Assembly: GCF_023061135.1 (NCBI RefSeq)
Contig: NZ_JAKGAN010000003.1
Location: forward strand, 291,068-355,067
DNA: 64,000 bases
From: Chromohalobacter sarecensis
GTDB taxonomy: Bacteria; Pseudomonadota; Gammaproteobacteria; Pseudomonadales; Halomonadaceae
Direction of reading: 5' to 3'
The translations under genes and the position numbers were made by a program. This document shows positions 1-8,234 of the stretch, in pieces. Every line of letters begins with the position of its first letter. Position 1 is the stretch's first letter. The notes below the pieces were generated by a model. That model was not told where the DNA came from. It searched no databases and saw only the letters and a list, made by a program, of their open reading frames with translations.

Positions 1-1
1 C

Positions 2-820
2 GCGGTGGATATGGCGACGGGCGAGAATAGCGACATGGGATACGCTCAGGCCATCACGCTGTCGATGGTGAGCCTGCTGGTGACGCTTATATTGGCAGTC
101 TTCGGGCGTGGCCTGATTCGCCTGATCCCGATCATGGGCGGGGTCGTCGTGGGCTATGCGCTGGGACTCGCGATGGGCGTGGTCGACCTGACACCGGTAC
201 AAGGCGCCGCCTGGCTGGCATGGCCCGAATTTGTGGCGCCGACGTTCAGCATGGCGGCGATCCTGTTCATGATCCCGGTGGCCATCGCGCCGGTGATCGA
301 ACACATCGGCGACATGGTGGCCATCGGTTCGGTGACGGGGCGCAACTATCTTGAAAAACCAGGGTTGAAACGTACCTTGCTCGGAGACGGCTTGGCGACT
401 TCCGTGGCGGCGCTTTTTGGGGGGCCGCCGAATACGACGTATTCGGAGGTCACCGGGGCGGTGACGCTGACCCGCAATTTCAACCCGGCGATCATGATCG
501 TCGCGGCCTGTACCGCCATCGTGCTGGCGTTCGTCTCCAAGCTCGGGATGTTACTGCAGACCATTCCCACGCCGGTGATGGGCGGCATCATGACGCTGTT
601 GTTCGGTTCCATCGCGGTGGTGGGGATGAACTCCCTGGTGCGTGGTGGCCAGTCTTTGACCGCGCCACGCAATCTCGTGGTGGTATCGTTGATCCTGGTC
701 TTCGGGATCGGTGGCATGCAGCTCGGCAGTGGCGAATACGCCTTGCAGGGCGTGAGCCTAGCGGCCCTGGTGGGCATTGTCCTCAACTGGGTCTTGCCGC
801 CGGCCGCCGAGCATGAATGA
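2..820 (+). CDS. uraA: Uracil/xanthine permease, NCS2 family (C-terminal part)
   Basis: This is a proton-coupled nucleobase transporter of the inner membrane, truncated by the window edge. The frame is open from base 2, so the GTG at 5 is probably internal. About 270 residues remain of a family that is normally near 430. The protein is almost entirely hydrophobic, with several membrane spans. It carries the NCS2 signature region NTTYSEVTGAVTLTRNFNP followed by IPTPVMGGIMTLLFGSIAVVG, which corresponds to the UraA segment around its conserved substrate-binding helix. Uracil is the most likely substrate, but xanthine or another base cannot be excluded. It ends three bases from the convergent XRE-cupin gene, and no terminator lies between them. 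Confidence 0.85.
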   Translation, partial: AVDMATGENSDMGYAQAITLSMVSLLVTLILAVFGRGLIRLIPIMGGVVVGYALGLAMGVVDLTPVQGAAWLAWPEFVAPTFSMAAILFMIPVAIAPVIEHIGDMVAIGSVTGRNYLEKPGLKRTLLGDGLATSVAALFGGPPNTTYSEVTGAVTLTRNFNPAIMIVAACTAIVLAFVSKLGMLLQTIPTPVMGGIMTLLFGSIAVVGMNSLVRGGQSLTAPRNLVVVSLILVFGIGGMQLGSGEYALQGVSLAALVGIVLNWVLPPAAEHE

Positions 821-823
821 CGC

Positions 824-1411
824 CTAGCGGCGATGATGAGTGCTCGCGCCGCCCTCGGAGAAGCCCGGTGGGGTGTTGGCGCTGACGATGACACAGTCCG
901 CGTCGCCGGTATTGCGAAAGCGGTGTGGCAATCGCGAGTCGAAATAATAGGCGTCGCCCGCGTGAAGGCATTGCGTGTCGTTGTTGACGGTAAGCTCGAT
1001 CGTGCCGGTAATGACGACGCCACCTTCTTCGCCCTCGTGTTCGAGCATGTCTTCGCCGGTATCGGCGCCCGGTGGGTAATGCTCGTGGATGATCGACATG
1101 CCACGACTGGGGTGGCGTGCGGCCACCAGGCGCCAGGAAAGGTTGCCGTCGCCGATTTCCGTCAATTCCTCGGCTCGATAGAAGACCTTTTCCTGGGGGC
1201 TGATTTCCTCACCGGCGAAGAACTCGCTGATCGAGACCGGCATGGCGTCGAGGATCTTTTTCAGCGAGCTCACCGAAGGGCTCACGCTATTCTGCTCGAT
1301 GAGCGAAATGGTGCTGTTGGTCACGCCGGCACGTTTCGCCAGCTCGCGTTGCGATAAGTCACGCAACGTGCGCAATTGCTTGAGACGTGCGCCGACGTCG
1401 AATCCGCTCAT
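824..1411 (-). CDS. XRE-family regulator with C-terminal cupin domain
   Basis: This is a 195-residue transcription factor of the PuuR/HipB-cupin type. Residues about 8-65 form a helix-turn-helix (RTLRDLSQRELAKRAGVTN and the following recognition helix). Residues about 110-185 form a small cupin barrel with the pattern HYPPGADTGEDMLEHEGEE...GDAYYFDSRLPHRFRNTG, which would bind a small ligand or metal. Relatives control polyamine or amino-acid catabolism, but the ligand here is unknown. It lies 58 bases downstream of the sensor kinase on the same strand, so it may be the third gene of that operon. It converges on the permease gene. Confidence 0.85.
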   Translation of the reverse strand: MSGFDVGARLKQLRTLRDLSQRELAKRAGVTNSTISLIEQNSVSPSVSSLKKILDAMPVSISEFFAGEEISPQEKVFYRAEELTEIGDGNLSWRLVAARHPSRGMSIIHEHYPPGADTGEDMLEHEGEEGGVVITGTIELTVNNDTQCLHAGDAYYFDSRLPHRFRNTGDADCVIVSANTPPGFSEGGASTHHRR

Positions 1412-1469
1412 GGATGATCCTTTGTGATGAGAGGTTATCGCGCCATGATAGCGCCTCGGCGCGGCGATC

Positions 1470-3566
1470 TTAACCGCCGCGTGAGGAAGGTGAGGTCATG
1501 TCGCTGAGCGACGCGATCAGTTTGCGCGTGGTGGCTTCCTCGGCGCCGCTAGGGAATGCCCGGCAGGGCAGCCAGACGTGGAAGATCGTGCCGCGACCGC
1601 GTGCCGAGACGACCCACATCTCACCGCCGCTGCGGCGTACGATGCCTGCGCTGATAGCCAACCCGAGCCCGGAACCGGCTTCGCGCGTGGTGAAAAATGG
1701 ATCGAAAATTCGGTCGCGTAGCTCGGGCGGAATGCCTGGCCCTCGATCGGCGACGCGAATTTCCACGCCGTCGAGGCAGCCGTGCCCTGGGATTTCGCGT
1801 ACGGCGTCGCGTGTCGCTAGATGAATGCTCATCGGCGAGGTGCTGGCTTGGGTGGCATTGAGCAGCACGTTGATCAGCACCTGCTGCAGTTGGCCGCGGT
1901 GACATTCGGCGCGCCGGGTGGCGTGCAGCGAACTGATCAGCCGATGATCGTGCTTGTCGAGGGCGTGGCGGATCAAGAGTTCGGTGCCGGCGGCAATGGC
2001 GTTGATGTCTTCGGCAACGAAAGAGGGCTCATTACCGCCAGCCCGGGAATATTGCAGCAGGTTGTCGATCAGCGCACGAATACGCTCGACCTGGGCGATG
2101 ATGGTGTCGATTTCGCCGCGCACGGGGTCTGCATCGGGGCCGAGGCTGTCGGCGAGCAACTCCACATGGCCAAGGATCACGGCGGCGGGATTGTTGATTT
2201 CGTGCGCGATTCCGGCGGTCATCTCCCCCAGAGCGGCGAGCTTTTCCTGAGTCATCAGGCTTGCGCGAGCCTGCTTGAGCAAGGCCACGTGTTCTTCGAG
2301 TGCACGCGTTTTCTCGGTCAGTGACTGGGTGCGTGTTTCGACACGTCGTTCGAGGGTCTGGGCGGCACGTTGCAGTTCGTTCTGATGGGTATCCAAACGG
2401 TCGAGCATGGCATCGAATTCATGTGCTAGCTCGGCCAGTTCATCTTGGCTATCCAGATGACCGATGCGTAGATGACGACCCTCGCGGATGCCATGTATGA
2501 CGCGATGCATCCGGCGCACCGGGCTGGCAAGTGCATCGACGCCGCGAATTACCATCAACCCCGAAATCAGGATGATGATGAGTAACACCGCGCCTATCTG
2601 CAGCAGTGTGTCTCGGTAGAGAGCTTGATAGGGCGCCAAGGGAAAACCGGCGTAGATCATGCCGATACGTTGGCCGGTCAATGACTCGAGCGGGGCATAG
2701 GCGGCGACGTACCAACCACTGACCACGAAGGCGTTGTCGATGAAGCGCTCGCCGCGTCCCAGAACCTGGCGACTGACCGGTTCGGAGACGCGTGTGCCGA
2801 GGGCGCGCTCGCCGTTGGCCAGATGCACATTGGTGGCGATGCGCACGTCATCGAGGAATAAGGTGACGCTTCCGGTGCTGCCTTGGGGAAGCGTGCCCGG
2901 TCCATAGACTAGATCACGAATGTCATCCACCGGGTCGGCAGTGCCGTTGAGCAAACGTCCGCCATCCAGGAGCAGGCGCAGGTTGCCTTGTTCATCATGG
3001 ATGGGATAAAGAGTGCGCATTACCATGCCGCGCGTCTCGCGCTGTCGATCGCTTGGGGCCGCTTGCGGTGTGTCACGCAGTGGCAGGCGTGCCCGTCGAG
3101 CAAGTTCGGGGGCCAGTGTTTCGAGTTGCGATGCCTCGAGCACATCCAGGCCGGACACGCCTTGGTCGTCGCTTGGCGATAGCAATCGTCGTTGTAGCTC
3201 GGGAGTGTCGTCTAGCGAAGCGGGCGGTACCACGCGCAACCAATCCAGCTGCATCGCGTTTTGCGTTTCGTCGAGCAGTGCGTCAAGGGATTGCGAGCCT
3301 TCGCCATGCAGTGCCGAGGTCAGCGCTTGGCTGTGGGCCAATTCCTCGAGGCGCGCTTGTTGTTGCTGGCTCACACCGTCCAGCACGCGTGAAGCGACGG
3401 CCAAGTCGGCGCGCACTTTCATGTACAGCTGGCGGTCGTTGTATGTCGAGGTCCAATACGCAGTAAGTCCCGCCAAGGCGAGTATCAGCAACGCCAGCGG
3501 GGCGAAAGCGAGCCACAACAGTCGGCGTCGAATCGAGGCGCGCAACCAGCGGCGTAGGCCTTTCAT
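1470..3566 (-). CDS. Membrane sensor histidine kinase (DctB/NtrB-like)
   Basis: This 698-residue inner-membrane kinase is partner to the overlapping response-regulator gene (four-base ATGA overlap). The order is: transmembrane helix about 18-38; a periplasmic sensor of about 280 residues whose end (GWYVAAYAPLESLTGQRIG) looks like a Cache fold; a second helix about 322-341; HAMP about 342-395; and a coiled coil about 396-440. A HisKA domain follows with the phosphorylated His at 455 (AGIAHEINNP), then a HATPase with N box QQVLINVLLNATQA (561-574) and G boxes DRGPGIP and GSGLGLA. The ligand is not known. A 7-bp hairpin (1460-1481) overlaps the stop codon but lacks a T run. The position beside tupABC suggests that it senses something linked to oxyanion or cofactor status; that is inference. 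Confidence 0.9.
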   Translation of the reverse strand: MKGLRRWLRASIRRRLLWLAFAPLALLILALAGLTAYWTSTYNDRQLYMKVRADLAVASRVLDGVSQQQQARLEELAHSQALTSALHGEGSQSLDALLDETQNAMQLDWLRVVPPASLDDTPELQRRLLSPSDDQGVSGLDVLEASQLETLAPELARRARLPLRDTPQAAPSDRQRETRGMVMRTLYPIHDEQGNLRLLLDGGRLLNGTADPVDDIRDLVYGPGTLPQGSTGSVTLFLDDVRIATNVHLANGERALGTRVSEPVSRQVLGRGERFIDNAFVVSGWYVAAYAPLESLTGQRIGMIYAGFPLAPYQALYRDTLLQIGAVLLIIILISGLMVIRGVDALASPVRRMHRVIHGIREGRHLRIGHLDSQDELAELAHEFDAMLDRLDTHQNELQRAAQTLERRVETRTQSLTEKTRALEEHVALLKQARASLMTQEKLAALGEMTAGIAHEINNPAAVILGHVELLADSLGPDADPVRGEIDTIIAQVERIRALIDNLLQYSRAGGNEPSFVAEDINAIAAGTELLIRHALDKHDHRLISSLHATRRAECHRGQLQQVLINVLLNATQASTSPMSIHLATRDAVREIPGHGCLDGVEIRVADRGPGIPPELRDRIFDPFFTTREAGSGLGLAISAGIVRRSGGEMWVVSARGRGTIFHVWLPCRAFPSGAEEATTRKLIASLSDMTSPSSRGG

Positions 3567-4924
3567 GCGTCCAGGTCTTGCCAGGCGTTGAGCTTACGAT
3601 CGAGTGTCTTGCGCGACACGCCCAGCACGCGGGCGGCGCTGGATTTATTGTGACCGTGGGCTTCGAGCACCTCCAATATATGCGCGCGCTCGACGGTTTC
3701 CAGTGGCCAGTCGCAGGGGTAGCCATTTGCGGCAACGGTAGTGGGCGCGGTCGTCGCCTCGTCGAGCATGTCGCTCGGGAGTTGACCGAGCAGAATGCAG
3801 CGCTCGATGAAATTCTTGAGCTCGCGGATGTTGCCGGGCCAAGGGTAATGCGTCAGGCGCTCGAGGTCGGCATGTTGCCATGGCAGGGCGGCGAGCCCCA
3901 GATCGCGAGACAGCTGCCGAGAGAAATGATGGGCCAGGGCAGGGATGTCTTCAGGGTGTTCGCGCAATGCGGGAAGCGTCAAGGTGAGGACGTTGAGGCG
4001 AAAATACAGATCCTCGCGGAAACGGCCCTCGTTGACTTCTTGCTGCAGGTTACGGTGAGTGGCGGCGAGGATACGCACATCCACGGGCTGCTCTTGTTCG
4101 CTGCCCACCGGGCGAATGCGCTTGCTTTCGAGCACGCGCAGCAGTTTGGCTTGCATTGCCAACGGCATCTCGGCGATTTCATCAAGGAATAGCGTGCCGC
4201 CATCGGCATAGGTGAACAGCCCTTCGCGGGTCTTGACCGCGCCGGTGAACGCGCCTTTGACGTGACCGAAGAGCTCCGATTCCAGCAGGTCGCCGGCGAT
4301 GGCGCCACAATTGAGGGGCACGAAGGTACCGAATCGCCCCGAGAGGCGGTGCAGGTCGCGCGCCACGAGTTCCTTGCCGGTGCCCGATTCGCCATGGATC
4401 AAGACCGCCGAGGGTGTCGGCGCGACGCGCTCGGTGATCGTTCTGACCTGCGCCATGGCATGGCTATCCCCGATCATGCTCTCGTCGGGGCGGTGCAAGC
4501 GCTGGGTCTCACGTTTGAGCACGAAGTTCTCGCGCGCCAGGCGACGCTGGGCGAGACAACGGTCGACGGCGCTTTGCAACTGCTCGAGACGAAACGGCTT
4601 GATGATGAAGTCGCTGGCCCCGGCACGTAGTGCTTTGACTGCCATATCGAGGTCAGCGTAGGCGGTCATGAAGATGATATCGCTGCGTCGTTCGGGGCCG
4701 AGTGCTTCGTGCCATTCGATGCCCGAGCGGTCAGGAAGCCGGATGTCGACCAGTAGAAGATCGAAGTGCAATCGCTGACGCAAGGCTTCTGCGGCGCTAA
4801 GTGAGTCGGCGACCTCGACCAGCGCGAAGCGCGATGCCAGGGCCTTGGCAAGATAGCTGCGCATGCCGGGTTCGTCATCGACAATCAGCACGGAGGCGGT
4901 CGGCAGTTCGGTGGATGCGGTCAT
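3563..4924 (-). CDS. Sigma-54-dependent response regulator (NtrC family)
   Basis: This 453-residue activator has three domains. The receiver domain (about 11-122) has phospho-acceptor Asp60 in LLLVDIRLPD, and Lys109 in the IKP motif. The AAA+ domain has Walker A GESGTGKE (178-185), the sigma-54 contact loop GAFTGA (224-229) and Walker B GGTLFLDEI (242-250). A Fis-type helix-turn-helix at the C terminus (about 415-450) ends in NKSSAARVLGVSRKTLDRKL. An intact GAFTGA loop means it should act only at sigma-54 promoters. The nearest such promoter found lies divergently at 5067-5083, before tupA. A palindrome at 4944-4962 lies 20 bases from this start codon and is a candidate binding site. Confidence 0.93.
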   Translation of the reverse strand: MTASTELPTASVLIVDDEPGMRSYLAKALASRFALVEVADSLSAAEALRQRLHFDLLLVDIRLPDRSGIEWHEALGPERRSDIIFMTAYADLDMAVKALRAGASDFIIKPFRLEQLQSAVDRCLAQRRLARENFVLKRETQRLHRPDESMIGDSHAMAQVRTITERVAPTPSAVLIHGESGTGKELVARDLHRLSGRFGTFVPLNCGAIAGDLLESELFGHVKGAFTGAVKTREGLFTYADGGTLFLDEIAEMPLAMQAKLLRVLESKRIRPVGSEQEQPVDVRILAATHRNLQQEVNEGRFREDLYFRLNVLTLTLPALREHPEDIPALAHHFSRQLSRDLGLAALPWQHADLERLTHYPWPGNIRELKNFIERCILLGQLPSDMLDEATTAPTTVAANGYPCDWPLETVERAHILEVLEAHGHNKSSAARVLGVSRKTLDRKLNAWQDLDA

Positions 4925-4943
4925 GAGTGACGTTCCCTGCGTA

Positions 4944-4962
4944 GCGGGACATAGTGTCCCGC
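4944..4962. promoter_or_regulatory. 19-bp palindrome, candidate activator binding site
   Basis: This is a perfect inverted repeat, GCGGGACA-TAG-TGTCCCGC, with eight-base arms around a three-base centre. It lies in the divergent region between the sigma-54 activator gene and tupA, about 130-150 bases upstream of the predicted tupA transcription start. That is the usual distance of an NtrC-type enhancer. It could also serve autoregulation of the two-component operon. No second copy was found in this intergenic region. Confidence 0.5.
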
Positions 4963-4967
4963 CATTG

Positions 4968-4980
4968 GGTCAATTTGTTA
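4968..4980 (+). promoter_or_regulatory. IHF-like site
   Basis: The sequence GGTCAATTTGTTA matches the IHF consensus WATCAANNNNTTR at 11 of 13 positions, with the TCAA-N4-TTA core intact. It lies between the palindrome and the sigma-54 promoter, where IHF normally bends DNA for activator looping. IHF matches are common by chance, so this is supportive only. Confidence 0.35.
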
Positions 4981-5066
4981 CATTCGTTGCGCACCTGGAT
5001 TATTTTCATGGTAAAAGGCGCGATGCAATCCGGCAATTGTCACCGTTTTTGGCCGCGCGGTCACGT

Positions 5067-5083
5067 CAGGCATGCCAATTGCA
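5067..5083 (+). promoter_or_regulatory. Sigma-54 (-24/-12) promoter of tupA
   Basis: The sequence reads CAGGCATGCCAATTGCA. The invariant GG (5069-5070) and GC (5081-5082) are separated by exactly ten bases. The -12 half TTGCA is perfect and the -24 half AGGCATG matches TGGCACG at five of seven positions. The predicted start is near 5094, and tupA begins at 5130. No convincing sigma-70 promoter is seen closer to the gene. Confidence 0.6.
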
Positions 5084-5129
5084 AGAAGAGTTGGGTACGT
5101 CCATGACTCGACAATAATGAGGGGTTCCC

Positions 5130-5978
5130 ATGTTGACACGCCGTCTCTCGCTGTTCGCCACCCTGGCGCTATCGTTGCTGTTGGTATCCGGGGCGCAGGC
5201 GGCCGATACCGTCCGTTTGGCGACCACCACCAGTACTTATAATTCTGGGTTGCTCGACTACCTGTTGCCCAAGTTCGAAGAAGATCATCCCTACCAGATT
5301 CAGGTCATCCCCGTGGGCACCGGCAAGGCACTACGCCTGGGGCGCGACGGTGATGTCGACCTGGTGTTGACGCATGCGCCCGCTGCGGAGAAAGCCTTCG
5401 TGGACGCTGATTACGGCGTCGAACCGCATGGCGTGATGTACAACGATTTCGTGATAGTGGGGCCGTCCGACGACCCTGCCGGGCTCGAGGGTGGCGAGGA
5501 TGCCACTAACGCGTTTGCCACGCTGGCCGATGAAGGTGCGACGTTCATTTCACGCGGTGATGACTCCGGCACTGACAAGAAAGAGAAACATCTCTGGGAA
5601 GAGGCGGGTGTAACGCCTGATTTCAAGGGCTTTCGCGCTGCGGGACAAGGCATGGGTGAAGTGCTGAAAATGGCCAGCGAACTGCAAGGCTATACGCTGA
5701 CGGATCGCGGTACCTGGCTGGCAATGAAAGATAAGCTCGATCTTGAGATTATGGTCGAAGGCGATACAGCGTTGTTCAACCCGTATCAGGTCATACTGGT
5801 CAATCCCGAACGCTATGACGGCCTCAATACCCAGGGCGCGCGGGCCTTGGCCGAGTGGCTGATTTCCGATGAAGGGCAAGACCTGATCGACGCTTTCCGG
5901 CTCAATGATAAGGCCTTGTTCCATGCCAGCGCCGGCGAGAAGATCGATCCCACGAGCGCCGTCCATGAAAGCGACTGA
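5130..5978 (+). CDS. tupA: Tungstate ABC transporter, periplasmic binding protein
   Basis: This 282-residue protein has a signal peptide of about 24 residues (hydrophobic LFATLALSLLLVSG, cleavage near AQA-AD). The mature N terminus VRLATTTSTYNSGLLDYLLP, and GTGKALRLGRDGDVDLVLTHAP after it, are the TupA hallmarks. The TTTS and GTGKAL segments belong to the oxyanion pocket. It would deliver tungstate, with high selectivity over molybdate in characterised TupA proteins, to TupBC. It is the first gene of the tup-mob-moe-moa series, with a GAGGGG ribosome site before ATG 5130. It is named by family, and selectivity has not been shown here. Confidence 0.9.
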   Translation: MLTRRLSLFATLALSLLLVSGAQAADTVRLATTTSTYNSGLLDYLLPKFEEDHPYQIQVIPVGTGKALRLGRDGDVDLVLTHAPAAEKAFVDADYGVEPHGVMYNDFVIVGPSDDPAGLEGGEDATNAFATLADEGATFISRGDDSGTDKKEKHLWEEAGVTPDFKGFRAAGQGMGEVLKMASELQGYTLTDRGTWLAMKDKLDLEIMVEGDTALFNPYQVILVNPERYDGLNTQGARALAEWLISDEGQDLIDAFRLNDKALFHASAGEKIDPTSAVHESD

Positions 5979-5993
5979 CGCGCGGAGGCGTCG

Positions 5994-6701
5994 ATGCACG
6001 AGCTCATGAACACCGCGAGAGAGGCGCTGCACTTGCTGATCTCCCTCGACCCGGCCTTGTGGGAAATCATCGGTGTCTCGTTTCGTGTTTCGCTGACGGC
6101 GATACTCGTGGCCTTGCCGCCTGCGTTGTTGATTGCCTTGTTGCTGGCGCGTGTTGCCTTTCCGGGGCGTTGGTTCGCGATATCGCTGGTCAATACGTTC
6201 ATGGCCGTGCCCACCGTCGTGGTGGGGCTGGTGCTGTTCATGCTGCTATCGCGGAGTGGCCCGCTGGGGGAACTGCGCCTGCTGTTTACCCAGCGGGCCA
6301 TGATCATCGGCCAGATCCTGCTGGCGATGCCGGTATTGACCGCGATGTTACATAGCACGCTGCAAAGCATCGATCAGCGTGCCTGGGAAACGGCGCGACA
6401 ACTGGGTGCCGGATGGTGGCAGTCACTGTGGGTGTTGATCCGCGAAGCGCGCTTTGGGGTTATCGCCGCCGTGCTGGCTGCGTTCGGGCGTATCATCGCC
6501 GAGGTCGGCAGTGCGGTGATGATCGGCGGCAACATCGAGCATTTCACGCGTACTATCACCACGGCGATCGCCCTGGAAACGCTCAAGGGTGAATTCGCTC
6601 AGGGACTGGCTCTGGGGCTCGTCCTGTTGCTGCTGGCGCTGGTGCTCAATGTACTACTGGGCGTAATGCGCGGACGCGGTCATCAAACCGTGAGCGTCTG
6701 A
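5994..6701 (+). CDS. tupB: Tungstate ABC transporter, permease
   Basis: This 235-residue integral membrane protein has about five or six helices. The cytoplasmic EAA loop ETARQLGAGWWQSLWVLI is what contacts the ATPase. It follows tupA after 15 bases, with GGAGG before the ATG. The gene is of normal length for TupB, and it is identified both by sequence and by its place between binding protein and ATPase. Confidence 0.9.
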   Translation: MHELMNTAREALHLLISLDPALWEIIGVSFRVSLTAILVALPPALLIALLLARVAFPGRWFAISLVNTFMAVPTVVVGLVLFMLLSRSGPLGELRLLFTQRAMIIGQILLAMPVLTAMLHSTLQSIDQRAWETARQLGAGWWQSLWVLIREARFGVIAAVLAAFGRIIAEVGSAVMIGGNIEHFTRTITTAIALETLKGEFAQGLALGLVLLLLALVLNVLLGVMRGRGHQTVSV

Positions 6702-6730
6702 TTGCATAGCGTCCATCCAGGAGAATGTTC

Positions 6731-7393
6731 ATGCTCGAGGTGAGCCAGCTCGCCCATGGCTTCGACCGCCAACCGGCGCTTTGGGAAATCCCCCACCTGC
6801 CGTGGCAGGGGCTTTCGTTGGTGCATCTGCGCGGCGATAATGGCAGCGGTAAAACGACGTTTCTGCGCCTGCTGGCGGGCTTGGAGACGCCTCGCCAAGG
6901 CAGCATACGCTGGACGCTGGGGGGCACGTCTGTATCGCCGCCATGCCCTGGGCACGTGCTTTATCTACATCAACAGCCCTATCTCTTCGATACCAGCGTC
7001 GCCGGCAATCTGCGCTATGTCGCTCGGTGGAACGGCTGGCGTGGAGCCACGGCGCGCGACCGCGTGGCGGCGATGCTGGAACGCTGCGGGCTGGCCGCCC
7101 ATGCCCAGCAGCGGGCCCGCTCGCTGTCCGGGGGTGAGCGCATGCGGCTGGCGTTGGCGCGGGCCTGGCTATTGTCGCCACGTGTGTTGCTGCTCGACGA
7201 ACCCACCGCTAGCCTGGATCGTCAAGCGATTGCCGATGTCAGCACATTGATCTCGTCGCTGCATGAGACGGGCTGCGCCGTCGTGCTCAGTGCCCATCAA
7301 CCGAGTGTATTGACCGAGCGCTGCGACGAGTACTGGTGTCTCGAACAACGAAGTCTGCAGGTAAGTGTCTTCAAGCAGGGAGTGGCTGTGTGA
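6731..7393 (+). CDS. tupC: Tungstate ABC transporter, ATP-binding protein
   Basis: This 220-residue ATPase has Walker A GDNGSGKTTFL, signature LSGGERMRLALARAW, Walker B VLLLDEPTASLD and the switch His in LSAHQPS. It would energise TupAB. An in-frame ATG at 6725 is only one base from the AGGAG ribosome site (6719-6723). The ATG at 6731 is seven bases away and is therefore preferred. It lies 29 bases after tupB, in the same direction as the cofactor genes that follow. Confidence 0.9.
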   Translation: MLEVSQLAHGFDRQPALWEIPHLPWQGLSLVHLRGDNGSGKTTFLRLLAGLETPRQGSIRWTLGGTSVSPPCPGHVLYLHQQPYLFDTSVAGNLRYVARWNGWRGATARDRVAAMLERCGLAAHAQQRARSLSGGERMRLALARAWLLSPRVLLLDEPTASLDRQAIADVSTLISSLHETGCAVVLSAHQPSVLTERCDEYWCLEQRSLQVSVFKQGVAV

Positions 7394-7489
7394 CGCGGTC
7401 ATTGCCGTACGCACTTGGCAAGTGGCTCGGCGTGTGGGTCGAAGCCGAGTATGATGGTGGTAGTGACAGCCAGTGCGGGAGCGATAGGC

Positions 7490-8089
7490 ATGCACGAGGA
7501 CGAAGTAACCGCCGTGGTATTGGCGGGAGGAGAAGGGCGTCGCATGGGCGGCCGCGATAAAGGCTGGGAGTCGTTTGCGGGCGAGCCCTTGATTGCGCAC
7601 GTGGTGAAGCGTTTGGCACCTCAGGTCGGGCGTATCGCGATCAACGCCAATCGCAGTTTGGAGCGCTACCGTGCGCTGGGCTACCCGCTGATCAGTGACC
7701 GCGAGGCCGGCTATCACGGGCCGCTTATGGGTATGTGGAGCGCGTTATGTGCCGTGGATACCCCTTGGGCATTGTTCGTACCCTGCGATTCTCCGGCGCT
7801 GCCAACCGATCTGGTGAAGCGTCTGCAGGAGGGACGCGGTGAGCAGCGTATCGCGGTCGCACATGACGGCCAGCGGGCGCATCCGGTAGTGGCCTTGATC
7901 GATACCGCGCTGCGCGACGATCTCGGCGCGGCCCTACGCGATGGTGAGCGCAAGATAGATCGTTGGTATGCGCGCCACCCTTGGTGCCATGTCGATTTTT
8001 CTGATCAACCCGAGGCGTTCGCCAACCTCAATTCCCCCAATGACCGTGACGTTATGGAGCGGCGCTGGCGCTCTGATGGGTCATTTTGA
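7490..8089 (+). CDS. mobA: Molybdenum cofactor guanylyltransferase
   Basis: This enzyme transfers GMP from GTP to Mo- or W-molybdopterin, giving the dinucleotide form used by formate dehydrogenases, DMSO reductases and similar enzymes. The N-terminal nucleotide-binding motif VVLAGGEGRRMGGRDKGW and the acidic PCDSPALP loop are clear. The frame is open back to 7415. Starting at ATG 7490 (MHEDEVTAVVLAGG, with GGGAG eight bases before) gives 199 residues, close to the usual 190-200; ATG 7451 is a possible alternative. It follows tupC by about 95 bases. Confidence 0.88.
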   Translation: MHEDEVTAVVLAGGEGRRMGGRDKGWESFAGEPLIAHVVKRLAPQVGRIAINANRSLERYRALGYPLISDREAGYHGPLMGMWSALCAVDTPWALFVPCDSPALPTDLVKRLQEGRGEQRIAVAHDGQRAHPVVALIDTALRDDLGAALRDGERKIDRWYARHPWCHVDFSDQPEAFANLNSPNDRDVMERRWRSDGSF

Positions 8090-8234
8090 CCCGGCGGCTG
8101 CCTTTCCGTGCGATTGTCGGAGAGCCAAGGCGATTCGCTATCGCGTCAATGGCGATTCCTCGGCATGTTTGTTGCGTCCTGTTATCTATTGAGGGTTCTC
8201 CCCTGACGACTTGGCATGAGGACGACGAGACGCG

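Noticed and set aside
346..1104. Minus-strand open frame of 252 codons across the permease gene
   Set aside because: It is antisense to a clear NCS2 gene and overlaps the XRE gene. It has no family motif and is the usual shadow frame of GC-rich DNA.
1460..1481. Hairpin at the kinase stop codon as terminator
   Set aside because: The 7-bp stem has no T run after it and overlaps the stop codon, so it is too weak to call.
4925..5129. Possible molybdenum-cofactor riboswitch before tupA
   Set aside because: No extended conserved Moco-RNA architecture was seen. The region is better explained by a sigma-54 promoter and upstream sites.
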